64,000 nucleotides of DNA, from positions 1,931,839-1,995,838 of the forward strand of contig NC_030989.1 in NCBI RefSeq assembly GCF_000149955.1, written 5' to 3'. Source of the DNA: Fusarium oxysporum f. sp. lycopersici 4287. Lineage: Eukaryota > Ascomycota > Sordariomycetes > Hypocreales > Nectriaceae. How positions within the stretch are numbered: position 1 is the stretch's first letter; each line of letters begins with the position of its first letter. The translations under genes and the position numbers were made by a program. Shown piece by piece: positions 22,450 to 33,827 of the stretch. The notes beneath the pieces were generated by a model that had not been told where the DNA came from, ran no database searches, and worked only from the letters and a program-made list of their open reading frames with translations.

Positions 22450-24487
22450 ATGGAGGAGCAACCAGACTTGACTGTCTCTGTGGACCTTGGCACGACGTTC
22501 ACGGGCGAGTAGCCGTCTCGCCAATACCAAATATGAGCTAATCTGTGCTAGGTGTCGCCTGGATGAGGCATGGAATCCCAATCCAGGTCGTCAACGACTG
22601 GCCGGGAAGCGACGATAGAGGCGATCGAAAAGTCCCCACGACAATCGTATACAACGCGGATGGAAGCATCTCATCTTGGGGATTCATGTGTGCTGACGAT
22701 GACCACGATACGAGCAAGACACGTCGGGACTTCTTCAAGATCTTTCTAGATCCAGAGACCCTCGACGCAGCACAGCACCAGGGTCTAAGCAACGTCCCGC
22801 AAAGCACTACCCAGGCTCGCCAATTCGTGACAGATTATCTGAAGCAGATATATGCGCATGTCAAAGATAGCATAGAAATGCGCATGGGTATAAAACACGT
22901 CGGTGGATGGGACCGTATGGCTGTGCTGTTCCTCTTCAGTGCGCCCACGACGTGGACGAGTATGGCTATCATCAACACCTTCAAAGGCGCAATTCACGAT
23001 GCTGGATTCGGAACTGGAGGCCCAAAACACTCAGCATTGGTTGATCTCACAGAGTCCGAGGCCGCAGCCGTGGCAACTCTCAAAACTGGAGCTATAAGCC
23101 TCAAGGAAAACAGCGTATTTCTGACCGTCGACGCGGGTGGTGGCACAACAGACCTCGCTCTGATGCGAGTCACTTCCACAAACTCAAGCTTTCCACAGCT
23201 TTCTCAAGTCGCTGCCGTCAGCGGTGTAGGTGTTGGCTCATCACTTATTGATCGCGCATTCGCAAGACTTGTCTCGCAAAGAATGGCCGCGAATCCCGAC
23301 TTCAAGCTTCCGGCTGATTTTGCAGCACGCATGGCTCGAAGCCAAGGATTTAAGAGCGTCAAGCACAAGTTTGGCGAAAAAGTATACATGCAACCAGTAT
23401 ACAAAATTTTGATGGAGGGTGTAGGATACGATGTGAGCCACGAAGGCCTCGGAGTTCAAGATGGACGCATGCTTTTTACCAAGTCAGTTACTGTCCCACT
23501 ACTAAAAACGTATTCTCCATGTCGACTTACCAAGTATGATTGATCCGTTGCAGGCGAGACATTCAAGCCCTCTTCGACGTCCATATCGAAGCAATCATGG
23601 CCCGAATTCACAAGCGACTTGACTGGTTGGCCGAAAAAGGCCTTTCAAAACAAGTGGTAAGGCGCTCCGGTTTGAAGCTCGACCAAAGCTCATTGCGTAT
23701 ACAGGAGTATGTGATTCTTTCCGGTGGGCTGGGTAGTTCAGCCTACGTCCGTGAGGTTCTCCAAGAACACTTGACCAAGCTGCAACATCCAAATGCTCGA
23801 AATCTCCTTGTTATACCCTCCCAAGACCCACAACTTGTCGTCGCTCGTGGAGTTCTCGAGAACAAGCGACAAAGGATGGAGTCGGGGAATAAATCCGTGC
23901 TCAGCACTTGGATTGCTCGAGCGAGCTACGGCGTAATCGTTCAGGAGGTCTATATGCCTGCACAGCACTTCGATGAAGAAATTCGACAAGATCCGTGGGA
24001 CCCAAGTGTGAAGTGGGCGACTAATCAGATCCAATGGTTGATCAAAAAGGTATGCTTAAGACCTTTCTTTTCGCTCACAGACTGGGTTGACAAAAGATCA
24101 CAGGGAGATACCGTCAACCCAGACTCTCCGTTGGTCAAACGATTCGAAATCAGGCTGAAAGATGGAGACACTACACGAGCTTGGGACGCAGAAATTGTGG
24201 TGTCCAACAACGAGGCCGAATGGCTCCCTCGAAGCCTTAAACAAGCCGGCGTTATGAGACTTTGTTCTGTAAAGAGCAACCTCGCTGGCATCGAACAACG
24301 CCAGCTCGTCCTCAAAGAAAAGCGAGGAACTTGTTTCCGGCGTGGACACAAGTTCTACATTTGTAGGTTCGATATTCGAGTTATTGTAGCTCCAGCAGAC
24401 CTGAGATTTGAGCTCTGGTTTGGGGGGACGAAGTTCTCTGGCAATCACCAGCCTATCTCGGTCCAATGGGATGCAGCTAAAGGTTGA
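22450..24487 (+). CDS. Hsp70-like ATPase (actin/ASKHA fold), filamentous-fungal type
   Basis: Four exons (22450-22504, 22552-23482, 23554-24049, 24104-24487) give 621 residues. The three nucleotide-binding signatures of the Hsp70/actin fold are visible: phosphate-1 SVDLGTTFTGVAW near residues 10-22, phosphate-2 LTVDAGGGTTDLAL, and adenosine VILSGGLGSSAYVREVL. The sequence is highly diverged from canonical DnaK/Ssa proteins and has no standard substrate-binding domain or EEVD tail. Such Hsp70-like ATPases form large families in filamentous ascomycetes; their clients are unknown. The first intron starts with GC instead of GT (G|GCGAGT to GCTAG), and this is needed to rebuild phosphate-1. The third intron (54 bases) is a multiple of three without stops, so its removal is less certain. 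Confidence 0.85.
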
Positions 24488-24784
24488 GAGAATAGGTGAC
24501 GAAGATGGAACAAAGTGAGTAGCTTCACTCTAAACCACGAAACGCTGAGGAGATACCCCGGCTGCAGATGAAATACGTATGTACATTGATATATCCTCAG
24601 ATGATCAGCGCCTTATAATCATAAACTATCCTGACCATTCTCCAAAAAAAACGCCTTTGTCGTGATTTCGACTTGCCCGATAATGAAACAGCATTGCCAC
24701 CCTTCCTTCCTCCTTTTCAAAACTTCAACACTCTTTGAGCAAATTCTCGTTACAATGACTTGTAAACACGCGCTGAAATGCCGT

Positions 24785-27700
24785 TCATGTTGGCCTCTTA
24801 AAAGGATGCGCTTCAGTGTTGAGAACCCATTCGTCAAGGCTAATGACGTTAGGCTCTGAAAAGAGTAGATAATAGTACTTGAGAGTCTCGGAAATCCAGA
24901 AACTCTCCATCTCGTCCTTCAGATTGTTCTCTGTGGCCGTCACGTCTTCGATGGCGCTGTTGGCGAATTCGGTGCGAGTAGCAGCAATTGTAGCCTGGAA
25001 CATCTTCCAACCCTTATCCATCCAGGTAGTATCGCCAGTAATGCGATACATGTACCAAACAGATTCAATCGCCTCGGGTCTGTATCTTTATGTTAGTAGA
25101 GGCAATAAACACATTACAAATGCAAACTTACCGAAGGATGTAATTCCGGTTCATTATATCGGTGTAGCCTGGAGGTAGTCTTTCTCTTTGAATCCTCGAC
25201 TTGACGTACTCCTCGTGCGTCACGGGCCTTTCCAGGGGTACGTCATCAGAAGCAGCAACTTGTTCTGCGTTTCTGACGGCATCAAAGCTGTCTACAGTGA
25301 CAGGCTTCGGCGCGATGGTCTTTTCCGTTGTATCTTGGACAGCAACGGGTTTGTTTTCTAGCTCGACTTGAGCAGGCTTGGCTTTCTCCGAATCAGTCTT
25401 GCCCAAATCTGCCTTTTCTGCTTCGGTCTTTTCAGACCCGTCCTTATTCAGCCCAATTTTCTGCTTGAGTGAATCGGGGAGCGTTGATCCAAACTCCGAG
25501 TCGTCCTCTTCCATACTCCTATCCAGCTCAGGCATCGGTATACCTGCCCGCTTGACCACCTTCGGGGGATTAACGACAGGCTCCGGTCCCTTGTTTGAAT
25601 TATCGGGCTTGTTTTGTTGGGCAGCGGCGGGAGCAGCTCCTTCTGCGAGTTTCCTCTGGGCCTCGCCATCTGACCATTTCCGGAACTCACTATCGCGCCA
25701 TTCTCTGTTAGGGTCGAGATCCTCATACCAACTCTCTTCACTGAAAGCACACTTTTCCAGGGCAGGGCAAGCGACCAGATGAGCATATTCAGGCATTATA
25801 CCGGTAGCCGTTGACTGATATGCCCACACGCAACCATCAGTGAGCTTTTTGGCCTTGTCGATATCCCCATCACGGCCAAAGATCTTACCGCCTAGTCCAT
25901 ACATGCCTCCAACGAAGCATGCAAGATGAGCCATATCGTAGGTCTTGGTCCATTCTGAGTCACCCCGGCTAGAAGTCGTCAACTTTCCTGTGAAAAACAC
26001 ATCCCAGCCGTCGTCTTTGATCATAGGTCGATAAAGCAACCATTCATTAATCGCGTCGATAGTGTTCTCGTAGAGCGGGCGATACTTGGGTTCCAGACCA
26101 TTCAAGAGCAAATATTGCTAAGTTACGTCAGACAAAATTATTACGAAGAATGATGACGGAGCAACATACCTTGGGGAAATACTCGTAGGCTGAATCTTGG
26201 GCACCTCCCATGTGGAAATGTCCGTAGCTAGGGCTACTGGAAACGAGACCCTGAGGCTTGCAATCCCAGTCTGCCGAAGATCCATCTGCAGTAAGAGGGG
26301 GCGCCTGTTGAGCCCCAGGTCGAGCTGGTGTCTGATCACCCGCGTTGGTTGCCTCATCAGTATCTACAGGAACATCGCGGCGTTGGAGCTTGTCCTCCCA
26401 ACGACTATCAGCCTGAGGGAGCTGTGCGGGAGAGGCTACATCTCCGCCCAGTTTCGTGGGATCAAATCCTTCAGGTTCCTTAGTCAGGTCGGCAGAATTG
26501 ACTTGCTCCCGGGCCTCCTGGCTGAGGCTTTCAGTCCGAGTGGCAGCGGTCCTGTTACATCCAGAGGCATCGATGCGTTCGGGGAAAAGTCCTGGGATAT
26601 CAGTACCCGCTGCTTGCATCTCAATCAAGGCGTCGGTGATACGATCAACAGCATCATAGTATTTGTTGGTACCCGTCAATTGAGCGAGGCGAGTGAACTC
26701 CATAGACAGAGTTCCAAGCTCAGCGATTCCAACAGTGCTCGCTCGGTGGGGTTGTGAAGCATAAGGCTCATGCCATCGATAATATAATAGGGGCATGCGG
26801 TTAGGCGTATCAAAGACGCCCATGAGGACCTCCGCAAGTTCGACGGCCTTATCCAGCAGAATCTTATACTGGCCAGAGGGTCCACCACTAACATCGTACG
26901 CAGCGATAAGGCCACCCAAGTAACGAATGGTAGTTTCAAAAACGGGAATGTCGTTACGTTCAGAATAAGTGAAGTCGACATTGGCGACGGCCTTGGCGGC
27001 TTCATCAAACTCCTCTTGCATACCAGCGATCCAAAGAGTATCAAGCGAATCGATGAGTGTCGCACCCCAGCCACAAAAAGTGTCGCGATACTTCATAGAA
27101 GCAGGCTTGAGTTCATCATGTGGGAATGCGAATTTACGATAACCAGTCCAGGCACGTTCAATCTCTGCCTTGACACGTTTCAGTCGATCCAACCGAGTGG
27201 TGCTTGTCTGTACGTCCTCAGGTTGGAAGTCGAACTGGATTCTGTTGATACTGGGAGCTGTGCCTGTTGGGACTGGCCTGATTGACTCAGGGGGGATAGG
27301 GAAGTTCTCCTTGGGCTTGGTCCAGTGAACTTTGGATCCATCAACGTTGACATCGGGAATATCAGGGTTGTCGGCCTGCTTAGGAGGGTCCTTAAAGTGA
27401 ACATCGGGAATCTGTGGTGCACTTTGCTCGGCTGGCTTCTTGTGCTCTTCCTTCTTGTCATCTGGCAGCGCAGCGTCCCCAACAGGGATAGGTTTATCGA
27501 CGACAGGCTTCTCTTCTGCAGGTGTATCGACTTTCTCTGCAACCTTCTCTGGCAAAGTCGGCCCGTCTTGAGGAACAGCTGGTTTGGGTTTATTGGCAGC
27601 GTTGGAATCCTGCTCGGAATCGGGAAGCTGGACGGGTGGCGGTACGACAGGCGGTTCAAAGGCTTCTTTCGAGCCCTGCACTGGGTCAGAAGCTGGCTGG

Positions 27701-27828
27701 CTCGGTTGCTTCACCGTTTCGAAGTGAGGAGACTGTGACCATGAATTTTGCATGAATCGATACAGCAGGAAGACCATGACCACAGCGACTATGGCATAAA
27801 ATCGTCCACGCCGACGAAGGGGAAGCAT
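24785..27828 (-). CDS. GH47 alpha-1,2-mannosidase family, large with insertions
   Basis: Three exons (27828-26170, 26117-25132, 25079-24785) give 979 residues. GH47 enzymes trim alpha-1,2-mannose from N-glycans in the ER or Golgi. The protein is type II: a basic N-terminus, a membrane anchor at about 10-24 ([14 protein letters not shown]), then a 180-residue Pro/Lys/Glu-rich stem. The catalytic barrel starts near 215, with [19 protein letters not shown] at 251-269. It ends with the family's calcium-binding Thr region, [11 protein letters not shown]. Two low-complexity insertions interrupt the barrel: about 424-525, and about 710-860 rich in Lys, Glu and Pro. A typical GH47 is near 500-650 residues. 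Its size resembles yeast Mnl2-type members; activity cannot be assumed. Confidence 0.88.
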
Positions 27829-30205
27829 TGCGACGGGTCGTTGCTCGCCGAGGCGAGGCTTTTGGGGGGGCGATTAAGGCTTAGATAGAAGATTCAATTC
27901 GGACTGCGCCCTGCTATAAAGCGACGCGAGGTTTCGCTAGAGGGGTCGCTTGATCTATGTCGTCAAAGACTCCGGTGTCGCCTACGGTACTGAGCGCAGC
28001 ATTCCGTCTGGTACCAGACCAACTTGAACTGGCTTTCTTGTGCTTCCTTCTTTGTGTCAGGTTAGCCAAAAGAAGAAAACAAATAAGTCAAACTCCGACA
28101 AGAAAGCGACGCAAAAGAGATGCAGATGGAGAAGACAAACAAGATAGCGAACGTTAGGGTGTCGGGGAACAAAGACAAGAAAGGACAGTCCCAAAGTGAG
28201 AGCTAGTAGAGGAAGGAGCCCGCCCTCCACCGGCCTGACCATCTGTCTTGGCGAGGCCAGGAGAAACCACATTTCAGTGGCATTGGTTGGCCAAGATGAG
28301 GTAACGTCAGGGGCTTTATGGAGTCTAGCGTATACCCCTGGTGCTAACTTTAGCATCATCGCAGGGTCTTCCCGTTGCATTCCTGCAAGTTTAAGGCTCA
28401 TCAATGAACTCGTGGCGGATTGACATTGACTATGAGTACATACCTATTTACTGGTATATGCCCATATAATGCGTATTTTTGGCTTTAGAATAATGTAGCT
28501 ATCAATGAATAACTCAGTGAGCATATCCCTGGGTTCTACTACCTTGATACTGCATCTGGTAATGAGTTAAGTTCCTGATAATTAACTCGAAGCTACGCGG
28601 TACTGTTCAGTACCTAGATGCGAAACCGACCCTTTCCATTTACTTCCCCTCGGCTCTGAGTATTCACATGCGTTTGTTAGAATCAGGATTAGTTTGTTTG
28701 GCTGTGCTCCGTAACTTAATTGCGTTTAAACTACCACCCAAAAGTTTCTCACAAGTGCATCCATTCCCAAACTGGTCAACCTGGTCCTCGGTCTCAACGG
28801 GGCCGTTACCGCGCCGCTTAAGCTCCGTGTTCTAGATTTAACGGAGCCTCGACCTCCGATATCAGATTCGGGATGTCCACTTCTATTTCTTATTCGCCCT
28901 TAAGAATCTAAGATCAATTTAGGATTTAATAATCATATCGACGCATTGTCGTCGTATAGTCGACGAGGTGGGGTTTGATATTTCACATGAACGGAACGTA
29001 GAAGATATCAAGCTACAAAAGGTGTCGCATCAATACTTAATTCAGCATACTGCGTAGAGTTTATTGGGTTCGATCCTACAATCTTATACAACCTAATTGA
29101 TCTCCAGCCCTGAAATATATATCTCTCCTTCATAACATAAAGCGTTACTATTGGGTGCAATGCTTTGTATGAGGGAGCTTATAGGGTAAGCCTCTAGCTG
29201 TTAGCTCGTAGCTTCTTTTCAACAGAGAAAGCCAATTGCAGTTATGTGTCCTTACTGAGAGAACAAACGAAGTATTAAGTCATCATTGATAAGAATGATT
29301 AATCCCCACATGAGAATCTTCGCTGTCTGAGTAAACCTGTATCCTGGTGATCCAACCACTTGATATATCATTGACTGGGGTCTTGTATCTGCGACTCTCA
29401 AGGAAGAGCCTGAGACGGAAGTTCTAGCAATAAAGCAGCCCCAAGAACATGCAGATAATCTTGCACCGGACGTTTTGTAATTGAAGGTTCATTGGAGGGT
29501 AAGTTGCTGTCAACGTCAAACAATCCAAGACGTTTGCTGCCTATTTTCATCCCCCTTCGAAGCAACTGAAAGCCCATAAAATGTCAGGATGTCGCCCTTG
29601 AGAACCTTCTCAGAAGGATGTAATAGACTCGTTGATGATTTTTTTTATTTCGACTGGTCCTATCAAATTAGAGAACGAGTATAGTAAGGCCAGGAATAAT
29701 GTTAATAATGCCTTATTCACTATAGATCAACAGACCACACATGGTAATACCTCACGCGCTATCCGTCATAAAAAGAGCAAGACACTTCTAAGATTGAATG
29801 AGAGGATTGGATAAAGCATCCACATGTCTAACTTGAAGGCTCGGTCTCAGATTTTCACCAATTCTTACTGAGTGGGCCGAGAAGAGGCAAGTGATGAAGC
29901 AAATCAAGGCAAGGACACTATAAATTGGCCTGGCATACCAATCCCACCCCCTTCTGAGGTGACCATCAACATGGAATGGACCAATAATGCAACTCAGAAT
30001 GTTGTGGAGTATCGAGAAAGAGATTGCGAGCACGGCAGATGTTGCACCCCTCTATAGAACCACCAACATATGAATTCGGACTCACAGTGCTCGGCGAGGG
30101 ACTAAAGAACTAGTGAGAGTGGAGAAGATTTGGGCTTGTTGCTTGAATCTCACTATTATAGACATAAGACTCAATAGAAATACCATCTTTTAATAATTGC
30201 CTCTT
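27829..30205. other. Gene-poor region, 2.4 kb
   Basis: Starts with the mannosidase promoter (27829 to about 28200). From 28430 onward the sequence is AT-rich, with only small open frames (largest about 80 codons) and no recognisable product. It ends at the tRNA-Asn gene. It may contain decayed repeat DNA, but no transposon ends were identified. Confidence 0.5.
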
Positions 30206-30289
30206 TCCCCTGTGGCTTAGTTGGCTAAAGCGTCCGACTGTTATCAACTGACAATCGGGAGATCGGAAGTTCGAGCCTTCCCGGGGGAG
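30206..30289 (+). tRNA. tRNA-Asn (anticodon GTT) with 10-nt intron
   Basis: 84 bases fold as a tRNA. The acceptor stem is TCCCCTG/CGGGGGA with discriminator G. The D-arm is GCTT/AAGC and the anticodon stem TCCGA/TCGGG. The loop is CTGTTA, interrupted after position 37 by a 10-base intron (TCAACTGACA). The T-arm is GGAAG-TTCGAGC-CTTCC, which is the B box. The anticodon GTT assigns asparagine. The sequence is identical to the minus-strand copy at 33378-33461. Confidence 0.95.
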
Positions 30290-30300
30290 ACAACCTCTTC

Positions 30301-30304
30301 TTTT
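30301..30304 (+). terminator. Pol III terminator of tRNA-Asn
   Basis: TTTT eleven bases after the mature 3' end, the expected RNA polymerase III stop. Confidence 0.7.
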
Positions 30305-30339
30305 GCAAGTGATTCTGCATTAAGCAATACGACATTCTT

Positions 30340-30540
30340 ATAAGAACATTTTTATTTTTAATATATTTTTTTTTTTAAACTTAAACCCTAATTAGCTAAA
30401 TTGTAAAATAATTTAAAAAGGAGTTTCTAAGTATTTTAGTTTTATAAGAATTATATTAATATAAATAATCTGCTATATTAAATAATAATACTTAGTAGTA
30501 ATAGCTCTTTAATCGCCAAGTTTAGCAGACACTTATATTA
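30340..30540. repeat. Extremely AT-rich patch, probable repeat relic
   Basis: About 200 bases dominated by TTTTAATATA, TAAAATAATTTAAAAA and ATATTAATATAAATAAT strings, directly downstream of a tRNA gene. In Pezizomycotina such patches usually mark transposon remnants mutated by RIP (C-to-T). No terminal repeats or coding remnants are visible, so the origin is inference. The adjoining 30540-30800 holds an 88-codon open frame of no clear character. Confidence 0.5.
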
Positions 30541-30957
30541 TTAAAAGCCACGGCGATCCTTGCTTTTTATTTAACCTAAGAGTCAGAGAATATGGTTTTA
30601 TATATTTGCGCCGCAACAGCAATGTATAACTGTTACAACAAGCTCTAGGCTCTAGAACTTTAAGATCTACATTCAGTATTCCCGCAAGTTTCACAGCCAT
30701 AAAACTGAGAAGTCTGTACAGGTAGGACTCGACCGGACAGTTCTTCCAGTGCGACTCACATTCACCAGCTCTTGGCATATAGTAGATAGAGGTCATCAAG
30801 TTTCAGAGGTCAGATAAGTCTAGGTATCATACAGATCTTCCAGCCCCCTCGGCCAAATACTGCTCCTCCCACTTTTCAAGTCTATGTTTTCAGGATAAGC
30901 CAAGTTTTCCATTTTAACCCTTGATCATGCTCCATCTTTCATTATAATTCTCTCCCT

Positions 30958-32876
30958 TTACCTCCGGGGCATGCCACGTCCACGGCCCCGCAGAGCACGC
31001 TGCGCAGCACCCGGCGGTAGCTGACCAGGAGCCTGAGGCTTAGCACTCTCCTCGTTGCGGATAGTCTCGTCGACTCCAAGGATGAGGCAGCTGGCCTCGG
31101 TGGCAGCCTGGATAGCGTTGATCTTGACAAGAGCGGGCTCCCAGACAAATTGCTCCATCATGTCAGTAACGCCCTCGTTCTGGAAATCAACACCAGCCCA
31201 TGTCTGACCCCTTCGGTGCGCAACACGGAGCTTGTTGAGAATATCAGTGGCATCGAAACCAGCGTTGTCGCAAAGCTGGCGAGGGATGATCTCAAGAGCC
31301 TTGGCAAAAGACTTGATAATAGCTTGCTGCTTGGTGGAGATGTTCTTATCAGCGAACTGGTGAAGGTATGCTGAAACTTCCATCTCGGCAGCACCGCCGC
31401 CACCGACAATGAGATGGTTTCGGATGGCACGCTTAACGATCATGATGGCATCGTGCAGGGATCGCTCGACCTCAGCAATAAACTGCTCAGCACCACCACG
31501 GAGGACGAGGGTGCAAGTCTTGGCCTCGGGACAGTCCTCGAAAAAGTTGAAACGCTCACCACCGATCTGGCGCTCCTCGAACTTGCCGCAGGTACCCAAA
31601 TGCTCGGGCAGAATATCGGAGCATGTTGATTGAACAACAGCACCAGTAGCCTGGACAACACGCTCCATATCATCAGCAGCCACGCGACCAGCACAGAAGA
31701 CATCTCGATCAGCGAAGAATTGTGTGGCCAGGTCACCAATGGGCAGTTTGCTGAGCACAACCTTAGCACCAGTCTTGTAGACTGCCTCAAGCTTCTTGTA
31801 GATAATCTGCCACTCCGCATCGACGATTGCCTGGTACTCAGAAACCTGCTCAACACGGACCTCGGCGTTGTCCTTCTCGGCCTTGAGCTCCAGCTCGACG
31901 TTCAGGCATACGATCTTGGGTTGCTCGAAAGATTTTGGTTGTTGTTCGAAACCGGCATAGGAAAAGGTCTTCTTGAAGGCGACACCGTTAACGAAGAGCG
32001 AGTCGGTCAGGGAACCACCAGGGATCTTCTTGATGCCGATGAGCTTCTCGTTGAGGTCGTCCTGGTCAAGGGACAAGACAGCATCGACAACCACTAAAAT
32101 CAGTTAGCTCGATGACCAAGCATATGCATATTGGGTGCTTGCGTACTCTTGGTGAAGAATGTAGTATTTCTCTTGATCAGCTTGCTTGTCATGGCAGTAG
32201 AAGCCAGCTTGATAAGAGTATCACGGCGGTTGCCCTCGTTTGTGCTAACAGCAACCTCCTTGATCTTGTTGACAGCCATCTGAGATGCCCTCCTCAGACC
32301 CTTAATGATAATCTGAGAGCTAACACCCTGCTCAACGTGCTCCTTGACCTCCTTCAGGATCTCACCGGCGAGGACAACGACTGATGTGGTTCCATCACCG
32401 ACTTCGGCGTCTTGCGATCGAGCAATATCGACGAGGATTCTTGCGGCGGGGTGGACGATATCGAGAAGCTTTGACCAGTTAGCAAGGAACTGGAAGTGAA
32501 TGAACATTTTATCGAGCGCTTCGAACCTTCATCACGGTGGCGCCGTCGTTGGTGATAGTTTGTCGGCCATTCTCATCAACCATCAAAAGGTCACCGCCGT
32601 AAGGACCTAGAGTAGACTTGATTGTAGCCTGGACGGCGAGACAGGCATTGATGTTGGAGATGATCTGTCCCTTGCCCTGGGAAGTATCGGTTCCTGTAAG
32701 AAGGCGCTATGGTCAGTTATCTATTGCGATCATATTTGTTGCCGTTGCGTCGTGTTTAGATCGTCTTCCTTTGGAGATGCCCCCTTAGAATTCGAGGGGT
32801 GAAGCGGGCTGGCGGTGGGGTAAAACGGACCTTCCTTGAGGACGATAATCGTCGGCGTTTGGCCTCCGAAGGACAT
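30958..32876 (-). CDS. CCT7: T-complex chaperonin subunit eta (CCT7)
   Basis: Subunit of the cytosolic TRiC/CCT ring that folds actin, tubulin and WD proteins. Four exons (32876-32831, 32693-32527, 32468-32147, 32093-30958) give 556 residues, the usual length. The first exon encodes only [15 protein letters not shown] before a 137-base intron. The equatorial ATP-binding motifs are [20 protein letters not shown], then TNDGATVMK, and [15 protein letters not shown] with the catalytic Asp. The eta-type C-terminus is [13 protein letters not shown]. Group II chaperonin features are complete. It lies between two inverted tRNA-Asn genes. CCT6 is also in this window (52764-54689). Confidence 0.95.
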
Positions 32877-33369
32877 CTTGACGATAATTGATTGACCCGA
32901 ATCTGAATAGCAGAGGTTATAGCCGTGTATAAAGTATGTACAGGCTTAAGTTTCGCTCCGTCGTCGGTTGGTGGGGGGAGGGAAACACGTTGGCGGGTTC
33001 AAAGTGGGAGGAGCTTGTGATGAGTGGAAGCTTCCAAAAAAATGTGGCAGCCTTCCACTTTCTCGCTTTCTCATCATGCCTTGCCCCAGTCGTGCACGGG
33101 CCACTTTGTATAGGAGTTAAGGGTCTTGTCTCGACCAATCAGGTTATTGCTTTTGATTCGACAACCAGCTTCGTATCAGCTCATAACTGACAACTTCAAG
33201 TAGGGTACTAAACCATATATAAACCAGAGTGTCACATTGTCTCCTATACGTCAATATCCAGGCCATCTAACAAAGCTTTAGTTGTCAGCCGTGGTTTCTA
33301 CCGAAACTCCACTCCTGGCATAGACTAACAAAAAGATATCCACAAAGGACAAAAATAACACCAGGTTTT
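32877..33369. other. CCT7 upstream region
   Basis: About 490 bases between the CCT7 ATG and the tRNA terminator. Contains the candidate heat-shock element at 33027-33034 and a CCAAT sequence near 33136. No gene is seen. Confidence 0.5.
33027..33034. promoter_or_regulatory. Candidate heat-shock element upstream of CCT7
   Basis: GAAGCTTC, two inverted nGAAn units, about 150 bases upstream of the CCT7 start and followed by an A-rich imperfect third unit. CCT genes are Hsf1 targets in yeast. A CCAAT box lies about 100 bases further upstream. The assignment is tentative because only two units are perfect. Confidence 0.35.
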
Positions 33370-33373
33370 AAAA
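33370..33373 (-). terminator. Pol III terminator of second tRNA-Asn
   Basis: AAAA on the plus strand (TTTT in the gene sense), five bases beyond the tRNA 3' end. Confidence 0.7.
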
Positions 33374-33377
33374 GAAA

Positions 33378-33461
33378 CTCCCCCGGGAAGGCTCGAACTT
33401 CCGATCTCCCGATTGTCAGTTGATAACAGTCGGACGCTTTAGCCAACTAAGCCACAGGGGA
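33378..33461 (-). tRNA. tRNA-Asn (anticodon GTT) with 10-nt intron, inverted copy
   Basis: Exact reverse complement of the 84 bases at 30206-30289, including the 10-base intron. The flanks are unrelated, so this is a dispersed gene copy and not the edge of a longer duplication. The two genes point toward each other with CCT7 between them. Confidence 0.95.
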
Positions 33462-33827
33462 GAAGCTGATTGGTTGAGCAGACACCTTCGTGATGGGATC
33501 TATGGTGATCTGATTTGGGATAGACATGGGAGACGCCTTGTTACTTATTTACTTATTCTTTTAGTCACAAGCGGCTGAAAACCTGTTTTCTGTAGGTATC
33601 CTTGCCAAGATTTCTAGCCAAAGGAGAGCTGTGATGTCTTCGGCGTCTGATGGTGTTTGTAGACTAAGGGAACAGTGGAAAGTCGAGACCAATAGACACA
33701 AGCCGAATCTTAGTATTTATATGCGAAACGCCAAGCTCATGCTCATCGATAGAGAAATGTAATTATATCCAGGAGCGCCCGCTTAATGCTTCAATTCAAA
33801 AGGACAGCATCACAAAGTCACCTCTGA
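33462..33827. other. Intergenic, SPT10-like 3' flank
   Basis: 366 bases between the tRNA and the stop of the Spt10-like gene. Nothing recognised beyond a CCAAT-type ATTGG at the tRNA edge. Confidence 0.5.

Noticed and set aside
30360..30400. Single CCCTAA in the AT-rich patch as a telomere trace
   Set aside because: One copy only; chance occurrence in AT-rich DNA.
31630..32097. 155-codon plus-strand frame opposite CCT7
   Set aside because: Antisense shadow of a strongly conserved gene, with composition dictated by it.
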